Positions 11,763 through 23,553 of a DNA stretch of 64,000 nt are shown here, one piece after another. Position numbers and translations under genes: made by a program. Origin of the DNA: Ricinus communis (lineage: Eukaryota; Streptophyta; Magnoliopsida; Malpighiales; Euphorbiaceae); NCBI RefSeq assembly GCF_019578655.1, contig NC_063261.1, positions 7,572,446 through 7,636,445 of the forward strand, given 5' to 3'. The notes beneath the pieces are model-generated. The model did not search any database. It had not been told where the DNA came from and saw only the letters and a list, made by a program, of their open reading frames with translations. How positions within the stretch are numbered: position 1 is the first letter of the stretch; every line of letters starts with the position of its first letter.

Positions 11763-11798
11763 TTTCCTCTCTTATCTTCCTCTCACTGTAATTATATC

Positions 11799-12314
11799 AT
11801 GGAAGATATAACAAGGCCAAAGTACTCATGTAACCCTACTTCAGCTCCTACTTCAAAGCTAACCATGCACAAAGATTCACATGTAATATCCAAACTCAAG
11901 CCTAAGGTCCGCATAATTCATATATTTGCACCAGAAATCATCAAGACTGATGTTGAAAATTTCAGAGAGCTTGTTCAAAGGCTCACTGGCAAGCCCGGTG
12001 ATAATCGAGATCATGAAAGCAGTAACAAAGGCAGCAGTGGCATGAAGAAGAACAAGAAAACAAGAAGCTCTTCAATCTGCAATAAGCTGATGAAGAAGAA
12101 GAAGAGTACTAGTTTCTCCATGCAATTGGAAGATTATGGGATATCTAGTTTGATTCAAGAAGATAAAGTTAAAATGGAGGAAGAAAATGAGATATGGGGA
12201 AGTAATGGTGAGAATTCAAATGAATTCTTTGATGGGTTTTCAGATTTTAATGGTTTTATACATGGTTTGAGTGACAATGTTTCATTAGCAACCCCACTGT
12301 CTTCTCACCTGTAA
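11799..12314 (+). CDS. VQ motif-containing protein
   Basis: An intronless 171-residue frame, normal for plant VQ genes. The diagnostic motif FRELVQRLTG (FxxxVQxhTG) is at residues 55-64, preceded by a conserved-looking segment KPKVRIIHIFAPEIIKTDVE at 34-53. Basic clusters around residues 84-102 (KKNKKTR, MKKKK) could act as nuclear localisation signals. The C-terminus is acidic to polar, ending LATPLSSHL. VQ proteins are nuclear or plastid cofactors that bind WRKY domains and are often MAPK targets, tuning defence and development. From memory the core resembles the Arabidopsis VQ17/18/25-type group, but I cannot confirm the subgroup. The first ATG is chosen because it opens the frame and follows an AT-rich promoter-like region. 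Confidence 0.9.
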   Translation: MEDITRPKYSCNPTSAPTSKLTMHKDSHVISKLKPKVRIIHIFAPEIIKTDVENFRELVQRLTGKPGDNRDHESSNKGSSGMKKNKKTRSSSICNKLMKKKKSTSFSMQLEDYGISSLIQEDKVKMEEENEIWGSNGENSNEFFDGFSDFNGFIHGLSDNVSLATPLSSHL

Positions 12315-15300
12315 TTGCTTGGAGACATGCACTTAGCTTGACAACATAAAATTAAGCTTGAATTGGTTATAATTAGTTAAGGTAGCTTTCTAGGGTTTGT
12401 TTCTTGATTTATATTTTGTGTTTTGACTTTGTTTTACAGCAGTATATGAGAGAATATGGCTTCTTTTCTTAAGGGGTCTGCAGATTTGGATTGGTACCAT
12501 TTTCCTTGTGTACCTCAATCTTTGACATAATTATTGGGTTTGAGATGCACAATTTTTATAGTGAAATAAGTCTCTCTCTTATGAGAAAGTTTTATTTCAA
12601 GAAAAAAGGGCTTGAGAACATTTCTTTCTTTCCTATTTTTTTCTCCCCTTTGATTGTTGTGTAATTTGTCTTGTCACCTCTCATTACATTTGCTGACCTT
12701 GTTAATTCCTTCATTTCAGTAACACTTTTCTCTTTGGATTACAATGTTATTCACCATTTTGATTATTTAATTTTTTATTCTTTTTAGAAAAAGAAAAAAA
12801 AAGTAGCTTTCAGGAATTAACAAAGAGACTTGTGGCTATTTAAATCTCCAAGAATTTCCTATTTTGTTTAGATAGTATATACACAGATCGGCAAATAGTC
12901 GGTTGGGTTGAAAACCGAATCAAATTTCTATATTCCAAACTGAGTTGAATCCAACTGAGGATATTTTTTTCGATTTTTCAAATTTTTTATTTTACATAAA
13001 TACAATAAAAATAATTTATTTTTACTAAAAAATAATTAATTAATATAAAATATATTTTAAATATTAAGTTTTTAATAATATTAATATTTTAATAATATTA
13101 ATATTTTAATAATAGATAAAATGAACAAAACCAAATTTATTATGATATACTTTTTCTTAATCGAACAAACAAACAAATTAGAAAATAATCAATTATTTTT
13201 AATTTGGGGAGTTTTGTTCACCATTGACTTAGAGTTTTTTTTTTTTTTAAAGTAAAAGATTAATCAAAAAATTTTATGCAAAAAGATGAGTCATATAAGA
13301 CGTCCCTTTCAATAGAAAGCACTCGCCAACCACAAGTAATGAGCTATGAAAAAGAGGACATGATACTTGTAGAGTACCAACTATAAATAATGATAAACTG
13401 AATAATTAATTAATTGACAATCACAATTCATTCGCGCCTTCAGAGAAGAAAACCCAATTGAGATGAGATGCCCTAACTAGAATTGAGTTTAGCATCATAC
13501 CAAACACCTTGGTTAACTCAATTTATGAATATCAAAATTTTTCTTTTACTTATTTATTTTTTTGAGTGTTAGAAAAATATTTAAGTATTTTATATTTTAA
13601 TATTTTATAATTAATATATATTAATTATTTTAAATTAATAATATATATTACTGATTTATCAGTTTGATATATATAAAAAGATATACACTTAGTTATGTAA
13701 AAATTGTATTTCTTTTAATACCCTAAATAGGTGATTAAGTTATATTCACTAGTTGAAATCCATGAAAAAATTTATTTCATTTGAAAAAAATATATAAATA
13801 TAAGATAAAATGAAAATAATAAAGTTGAAAGAGACATTTTGGTGTTATAAAATATATTAACTTATCCATGTGGAATTCATTTAAAAATTCTATCTATTTT
13901 GTTAGAATTTAGTTTAAATATAATCAATTTCATATAAATTTGATTATGTAGAATACTAAATTAACTTTTATTTAAAGTATATAAATTTTATAAATTTTAT
14001 GAATTTCAACCGAACACCATATTAATCTCAAATATGAAATCATTACAAAGTTGTAAAGATATAAAATTCTTAATTGAATATTCTAACAAGTTGAATAGCT
14101 TTCAAAATGAAAACCATTAGAAACGAGTTGCAATATTATTTTTTTGGGTTTCTGATTTCAGGTGTATTATATTTAATGATTGGATGAATGATATTTTAGA
14201 GTAATTATAAAATATATAATATGTACAGCTATGTATATATTAACTAAATATAATAAATCAAAATCTGATTCAATGTGGTCTTTAAAAAAAAAATTATATA
14301 AATAAAAAAAAAAAAAGAGTTAAGATTAAGATCTTACACAAGTTGAAATATATATACATATATATATTACTAGACTAGTGTATGGCATTGTAGTCTTAAA
14401 AATTCAATGACACAAGTGCGGCTACTATCCATATTTGATCAGTTCATACCGACCTTCCTGAAGCCCCATCAATATAATTATTAGCAAATTATTAGTAAAA
14501 TAATCTGTCTAAAGTTGCCTCCCCAATAGAACAGTATCATCACCATAACAGGATTGCACGACAAGTTTTATTGTAATTATAACAGAACATTGATACTCTT
14601 GAGAAGTTGTATGGTTAGACCACCACTACCAAAAAAAAAATCAGAGAAAGGGAAAGCAGGCAGTTTATTCCTTTGCAGCTAAAAAATAACTTGTAAATTT
14701 TTGTGTTTATTATTATAATACAAGCTTTACATATGATACAGAAAAACATAAATTTGGTTGCATTATGGCAACCTTTAGGTAGAAACAACTACAATCTATA
14801 ATCCGGGTGGTCAATCACACATCTGCTGCTATATAGAGCCATAGGGGTTTGAAATGGACGTTGAAGAATATGGTATGCAGCAATAGAGTTTTCCATATTG
14901 ATATAGTGACACCAATTGAATAAGAGAATCAAATGGAATACTTTCTGCTCTGGTTTCACCCCATGTAACCTGAAAGCAATTAAGTTGATATCTAAAATTA
15001 CATTTAACTTTCAAACTGTATTAAAAATGGAGTTTAAAAGGTGAATACAGAATTGCTTATAAATGGAGTTCAGTAAATATGAACGTGATTTTCACTGAAG
15101 TTCTCTTCAATAGAGGGGAACTTAATATGTTACATGGTCTTTTGAATGGTTCATTTGGTTTAGTAACTAAACAGGTTGATACATTAAAATTTGAATTAGC
15201 CAACTGAAAATAATGCACTCTCTCTAGAAGAAATGGCATACTGGCAAAAAAGGAGATCAAATTGACCAAGGAATTTAGAACAAAAGAATCAATTCCACCA

Positions 15301-15423
15301 ATAATTTTCGATCACCACCCACAGAGCAAAGAGCACAGAAAAAGAGATGACAGAATATAAAGCAAATCATATACTTCTAATGCATAACAACAGTAACGGT
15401 GGAGTCCAGGGAATTACCAAGTC
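12315..15423. other. AT-rich spacer between the VQ gene and CNX2
   Basis: Contains the VQ 3' UTR in its first few hundred bases. A local tandem of an ATTAATATTTTAATA-like unit lies at about 13067-13112, with many homopolymer runs. The last 400-600 bases should hold the CNX2 3' UTR (minus strand). Small open frames at 14829-15014 and 15057-15269 (-) show no recognisable domain. Confidence 0.6.
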
Positions 15424-18400
15424 TTAGCCACCAATATGTATCATAGGTCTGTTTGCTGTTTTTGCAATGTCAAACATTCCAGCATGTGAAGCTTTCTTCC
15501 TTTTGACCTGAAGCATGCAAGAGAAATTTCTTGAGACAGAAAAGCCTTGAGAGCCAAGCAAAATGATAGCAAACGGCTTCAGAGAGATGCTATTATTGTT
15601 GAACATCTATTTAATTTCTAGTACTATAAATGCAACATGAGGTTTCCTAGTACCATTAAATTGAAAGCTATGCTTTGACAAATCTATAATTTATATCTGC
15701 TAACAGGAAGCTGGCAAAACAATAAACTGTATACCGCTGCTCCGATTATTTCCTTAAGCTCCTGTTCATCAGCACCCTGACGAAGGGGATCTCTTAAGCT
15801 AACCTGCAAAGGGAACACACTAGTAAAAAATACAGAGTGAGGGCATTAAAGTGATATGCATTATAACAGAGTAGGCCAAAAAACTATGCAAATAACAACA
15901 AACAGTGAACATTCTTAGTAAACCAAGCTAGGACTATTTCTGACGTGTCTGTATCCACTGCCACCATTTTATAATTTCAGGTATATATTCAGTCCATTTT
16001 GATCTCAAGAATAAAAGCTTCTTGTTCAAATGTTTCTCTTGCTCTTTTCAACAGCCAATGGTTCCATTCCTCTAGGATGCGCATTAAGATGATCAAAATC
16101 AAAAGGTTTTTAGGTTGAGCAAAAGCAACATAACAAACGGAATATGCTATGACACAGGAATAACCTATTGACAAGATTTTCAAATACAACCAAACACATA
16201 ATAAATGGTGTACGGTGTTATGTGGTAAAGGGCTACAATGACGCAGTTGAAGTAATTAGTGGGCAATTAGTTCTTAACATTTAAGCTAGAAGAAGACTGA
16301 TTGTGGTTGGAACAAGAGAAAAGATAATAGGTTTAAATAAAACCTCTTTGTCAAAATCCAGAATCAAAATACAATAATAGATGATCTTCTAGCAATTCTT
16401 TCTATACTAGCAGTAATAAAAGATTGGGAGAACTTCAGTAAATGTGGTTTAACATATTTTCACTTTATAGTTTTTTTTTTTTTTTCATTTTGGTACCTTG
16501 TCAATATGAGCATTAGCAAATAACGGCCAAATTGCATAATACCGTTAGCAAGTGCTGACGTGACAGTTGAAAGAATAGTAGCTATTGTGTGCCACGTTAA
16601 AGTCTCTTAAAGGAATTGTACAATTTAGTCGTTATTTGCCAACGGTCATTATTCACAGGATACTAAAGTGGAAAAAAGCAAAGCACAGATCCTAAAGTGA
16701 AAATACGTTAAATCACAAGGTAATTTAATGAAGTTTTCTCGAAAAGATTTAATGGAAGTAACCTATTTATATATTAAATGAAAGAAAATTGAACAAAACT
16801 AACTGAGACAACATTGAATAAAGGAAACTAAAGAACCTTAAATAAGAAAACTAAAAAAATTTGAACCAAATTTAATTAGAATATCAGAACCACGATAAAC
16901 TAAGAAAACTGAATATTGTATGTGCTCTTGCATTAATCCCCTCCGTAAACCTTTTCTTCGAAATTCAGCACACGGTCCTTTGTGAAGAATTTTGCATTAT
17001 GTAGAAAATATCTTCAAAAATTTTCTTATGCTTCCTTGGCAGTTGTTTAACCTTAAATCTAGTCCTACACTCATCATGTGTACTTCATAAAATAAGTCAC
17101 CATATTAATAATGCAGTCAATGCCTCTCCAAAGTATATTCTCTTTCGCAGGAGGTAAAATTAGCACAATGTATGAAATTTCACATAATCCCAACAGCTTC
17201 AGAATCCTTATTATTTAATTGATTCGAAGAAGATGACTATGCAAAGTGGAAAGTGTTGTCGATTCCTATTTCAAAGGTTGCAATGCAGGACTGTCCTCAT
17301 TCTCGTAGATACCATCCATTTCATTATCTTTCAGTTCAAGTTTTTCTTGGATTGTCAAAATTTCTGCTTTTTCAATGCTTCTGACACTATATTCCCCACA
17401 CTTCCATTGTCAGTAATAACATCACAACTAAATCTCCAAATGCTCTATAGAAGTAAGAACATGTTGAACAAGAAGAGACTATTTGACAAGAAATAAATCA
17501 ATCTCTTCCTTTTCATCATCAATATACTCATCATAAATTGGTTCATTGAAATTGCATTCATCGACTTGAACCTCAACTCCACCATTTAAATCAAGAGATT
17601 GCTCCTGCAATCCACCTCACGCCACTCAGTTTGTGGGTCCAGCTTCATGAAAAGGGATTTCATCTTTGAATTCATCATCAACATCAAGATCTCCTGGAAT
17701 CCTGAGGGTGCTCTGGTCACCTTCTGAATTCTCCATTTAGGCTCCCACTTTTTCCAGACGCTGCAAGGCTTTGTACAGCATAGGTCAATTCCTCATTCAA
17801 TCTCTCCATCTCAGCCATCTCGATTTGTTGGGGCTGGTTGCCTCTACCTCGTCCTTTGCCTCTGCCAACCATGGTTACTAGCTAAAAACCCTTGTGAGAA
17901 TATGGAATCTTTCGCTGTGATACCAGTTGACACAGTTGAAGGAATTGGTAGGCAATTAGTTCTCAACAATTAGGCTAGAAAAAATTGATTTTGGTTGGAA
18001 GAAGAGAAAAGATAATAGATTTAGATAAAACCTCTTTCTTAAAATTTAGAATCAAAATACAATAATAGATGGTCTTCTAGCAACCTTTTTTATGTAGCCA
18101 TGATAAAGGATCTAATCAAAGTAGCCTACCTAAATATTAACCGAAAGAAACTTAAACAAAAGTAACCTAAACAACATTATTAAATAAATGAAACTTGAGA
18201 CATTAAATAAAAACTAAAAGACACTTGAACCAACTTAATTAGAATATTAACACCATGATAAATAAAAAATCCGAATCACATATGCTCCTGCATCATAAAG
18301 CTAAGATGAGATTACCGCATCCAAAATAAACATTAATCAGGTCCAACATAGATTACTTGACAATTCAGAACCTAGGCTACCTGTGTATGGTCTCAGGTTA

Positions 18401-21400
18401 TGGGATCTAGTTAAAAGGATAATAAGGGCTCATTAGAGAGAACCCTTTGATCTCAAGTTCTTAAGGAACTCGGGCCTTTTTCTTTCTCAGTAAATGCAAC
18501 TTGATTTTCATTCATAAACTTCTGCATTATAATACAACAGGTGGAAATAACTGCCACTTGATACTTTCCTGCATTCACTAATTCCACATATATAGAAACA
18601 CTAAACACATCTAATTCCTAGAATAAACTGAACACCACTGACATACAAAGCCGTAATATGATTTCTATAGCTATTAAACTTGAAATTAAGAACCATGACA
18701 TCAATCCCTTGAAAAGGCACTTATCCTCATGCGCCATGATCCAAGTTTGTGATCTGTTCCAACATACTGGTAAGTGGGACTCAATCTTGAGAGAACCCGA
18801 CAATCTCTCAAGTACTAAGGGATTGTTCTTCAGCAATCCAATGATCTCGTTAAAATTAGAGCTCATTTGAGAGAACTCTATGATCTCTGAGTTCAAAGGA
18901 AACTCGATCCTTTCTGAATTTCTGCAATCTAAACTTTAAAATCTGTTCTTTCAGCATCTCCAACAAAAATAATTTCTTATATTGATGGCCATGTGTATAT
19001 TTCTCACTACAATTGAAGCTTTTTATTTGATGAAGGATCCCAAGAAAGTTGTTCTAAACAGGCAGCCGTCTCATTCTATTTTGCTTCATTCGCTGCATGT
19101 CTTGATCAAACTGCATCTTATCCTGGACTCTGTCGTCTTGATATGTCTTCAGCATGCATCAAATTGTTGCTGAAAGGCACAAAAATCCCCATCAACAACC
19201 TGCTCTTGTACCAAGTTGTTACAATCCTAGGTCTTGGGATCTTGTTATGGGGTGATTACACTAAAAGGATAAGGCCTCACTAGAGAGAACCTTTTGATTA
19301 GAAGTGCTCAAGGAACTCAGGCCTTTTTTTTTTCTTAGTAAATGCAACTAAATTTTCATTCATCAACTACTGCTTCTAAATACAACAAGTGGAAACAACT
19401 GCCACTTGATAACTTCCCATGTCCACTAATTTCAAGTTTAAATACTAGAATAAACTGAATATAAACTGACATACAGAAAAATTAACAGAATTACTATTGC
19501 TATTAGACTTGAAATTAAGAACCATAGCATCGGAGCCTGGATTGGTTTGGCACATGAAACTAAAATGGGAACACAAACTTGCTGTCCAGAAATGTGGCAT
19601 GACAGAGGCATGCATATTTCAGATTGGTTAGTGGAAACAAAATAGCAACTGTCTTGATTGCATATGTAATGATATATATGCAAACATCAATATCGAATAT
19701 TTAAAAAAATAATAATTTATGGGAGTCACAAAGATTCTTTAATATATGCAGTGTATAATAAATTAGTTTCAATTAAATTGCTTCATTAAGTACTTAAAAC
19801 AATGTAAGATTTAACGAAATCCATTAATTGACAGAATAGCAATGACAACATTTGTTTATTCAATACCATGGTTGTTTGCACTTCAAAAGGCCAATATTAA
19901 CTTTTAAATTGCTAATTCTTGAATTATTTTTAGGGAAGAATAATGTAAATATTAGCTGAGATATCAGTAGTATAGCTAGAGATATTCTACTCAAGAGTCA
20001 AATCTGTACAGATGCAAATTGGGTTGTTTGTGTCAATGATAGAAGGTCAATATCAGAGTTTTCTACTTTTGTTGCAGGAAATCCAATAACCTGGAGAAGC
20101 AAGAAGCAATCTATGGTCTCAAGGAGCAGTGCAGAAGCTGATTCTCAGGCAGCAGCTAATGAAATATGTGAATTATCATGGTTGAAGAAATCAGTTGAGG
20201 AGCTAGGTATGAAGTTGAAGCTCATACAGGACTAAACATGTTGACAGGCATTTTATTAAAGAGAAGTTGGAAAATGGGAACCATATGTATGCCATTTGTT
20301 TAGATGAGGGATCAGCTCGCAGATGTGTTCACTAAAGAAATAAGTGTTTGAAGGTTTAATCAGCATGCGTGGTTTGGTTGATGTGTACAAACTAGCTTGA
20401 GGGGGAGTATTGAATTATTTTTTAAGGAATAATCATATAAATATTAGCTCAGAAATTACTAGTACAGCTAGACATATCATAACATATATAAAGGTGTGAA
20501 AGGAGGAGGATAGGCAGATTTACTAATATGGCCTTATTGATTGTTTAGTTAATTAATTGGGTTATTAGGTAATTTATTAATTAAATTTATTAAAAATAGA
20601 AAAACTAATAATTACTTAAGTATGAGTTTAACTCTAGAAGTCCAACTCTTTTAAGATTTTACATTGAATAAATTTTAAGAGTTAATAACAATTAGGATAA
20701 AATTAATGAAAACAAGTTTTTATTAGGATTAATACTTTACTAGTTGTTTACTCGTACATTGCACGACCGTTATTATTATTTTGATTATAAAATCAAATTG
20801 ATAGATACAATTTAATAAAATTTTCAATATTTGATATTGATTTATAAGATTTTAAACAATAGCAAACTAACTACTTTAAAATATTTTTAATTTTTTTAAA
20901 ATTCTAAGATTTTATTAATACAATAATATAAAAATTATTTAATAATTAATTTTAATATTATATAAATTAGCATATCATTATAATTGATATTACTATTTTT
21001 AGAATTAAAAATTTATTATATAATTAAAACCTTAATTTATTATTGAATATAATATTAAAAATCTAATTTAAGATGTTATTTTCTAGATTAGAATTATAAT
21101 GTAATTACAAAACTAATTTATTAGTTAATATAATATTAAAATATAATTAATATGTTATTTCTTAAGACAGAATCAGTATCATTATCTGATTAAGAAACTA
21201 TTTATTAGTTAATATAATATTAAAATATAATTAATGTGCTTTTTTTTAGGATTAGAGTTAGTGTTCAATTAGGAATATAATTTATAAATCAATCAATTAA
21301 TAGAAAAAACTATAAAATTATACATAAGCTTGAATTTCATGTGTCAAAAGCAACATGTCAAAATACAAATCTTATGTGTAAGAAATTAAGCATACATGTC

Positions 21401-21619
21401 AAAAAGATTTTAGTTCTCAGAAATTAATATATATAGATAGATTCCTAAACTTGTAATTTTTTGTTCTTCAAATTGACTTGCCTCTGCCAGAGTAAATTTT
21501 TATTTCATCCTGTGGTCTGAGTTTTTATTACATCCTTGTGTTTTGATTTCAATAATTTTTTCATCCTTTTAATTTAAAAATAAATAAAAATGTTCTTAAC
21601 TTTTAAACATATGTGTCTG

Positions 21620-21652
<33 letters not shown>

Positions 21653-23509
21653 TATTTTCATGTTATATTTAAGTTTTTCACTTTTATTAAACTCAAATTT
21701 TAGGTAATCATATTTTAATATCGTTCTGAATAAAAATCATGTTTAAGTACCATTTAAAAATAACATTAAGCAAAACAAACTCAATAACAATTAAAATATC
21801 CATGCATAATCATATGAAAGTGTGATAATCAATTACCATTTAAGAACTCTTAATTTAACTTTTATTAGGATACAAAATTAATATTGAATTAGATAATTCT
21901 ATAATTATAATCCCATACAAACCAATTAAAAAAAATTTAAATGCTATATATTATGTATGAACATATATAGGAATTCATAAACCCCACCACAAACATCTAA
22001 TCTATTTAAGAGTTTGCATTAGATTCTAAAAAGAAATTTTTTTTTTCTGAATGCTCAACACAAAAATAAAAAATGTTGAGTAATTTTGTAATGTATTACT
22101 GGTCAAATATTTATAACAAGAGTCTTTATTATGATGTTAAATCGAAAGGTTGTTTGCTGTGGATATGAAACAAGCAATTTTCATGATCATAGACCTAGAA
22201 AGAATTAGCAGTAATCTAAGAACTATGACACACTTATTTATTATTAACTTTAAAAAACAAAAGATATTTTTGTTAATAATAAATGGATTCTTCTATTTAC
22301 AAAAATAATATAAAATTTAAATAAATGGATTATAATTTGAAGAAAATTTCACTTTTTAATATTGAAAGTGCTTATGATTTTGAATTTAATAAGTTTTTAT
22401 CTTAATCAAATCTAATTATTTAACGGATTTATAAATATAATAAATGAGTCGATTTATTTAAAAAGAAAGAGTGGAATTTAGATCAATATTGAATTCTAAG
22501 GACTGTACTAAACTTTTTATGATTTTAAATTTTAACAGTAATTACATTTTATTTTATCAAAGTAAATAATAACAAATTTCAGTTACTAAATTATTATTAT
22601 TATTATTATTATTAGTAATCTCTTAGTTAAAATTTTTATATATTTTTGTTAAATTTACTAATTAAATATTTCCTTAAAAAACAAGAAAATAACTTCTTTA
22701 AAGTAGAATTTCAATCTTATAGGAAAATTATGAAATATATTTATTATCTTCAATTGGATCTTAAACCAAAATAATTATATAACACCTATACTAGGATTAG
22801 ACTAATAAAAGAGTGCATTAACATTTCAATTATTAATAATCACGTGCATCGCACGTGCGTAGAGAATTATTCATTTATTTATTTAATTCCGTAATGATAA
22901 ATAACAAAATAAAACATTTAAAAAACAAAAGAAAACCATAATTAAAATTTATTCATTCAATAGTGCCATGAGCAGTGCATATCATCTAAAATAATAAATT
23001 ATTAACTCGTCATTAGACTTTAAGATAATTTCAAAGTAATTGACATACTTTAGACATAAAAAATTCCTAAAATTTTTATAATAATTTGGATTTTACATTT
23101 TAAAAATTCTTGAAAAATAAATTATCAAACTTCCATTTAATTATACTTATCCTAAACAGTGATAATGGCTTAAATATATTTTAGATATCTTAACCAAAAT
23201 ATAATATTAGGAATAAAAAAATTTTAATTTTATAATTTTTTAAAGAAAAGAACAATTCATACTAGAAAGTGTTTGCTAAGTATAATTATTTTATATTGTA
23301 TAATTATTTAATTATATTAATATGCTTTTACAGCATATCTAAATCTTGATTTTTCTTCAACAATATATTAAATTTATTTATTGATAGCTATGCAAATAAT
23401 CAGTATAAATTTCATAAGTCATAACTAGATTCAGTTAAAGATGAATTTACTATAGAAAAGGATTCTATCATTATCTTAACACTGAAAACATTTATGATGA
23501 TAAATTTAA

Positions 23510-23553
<44 letters not shown>

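Larger units (their letters stand above)
9035..11798. other. intergenic region upstream of the VQ gene, with (TA)n
   Basis: No coding frame is supported. It contains a (TA)n microsatellite at 11345-11379 and generally AT-rich DNA. The part after about 11400 is the likely promoter of the downstream VQ gene. Confidence 0.6.
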
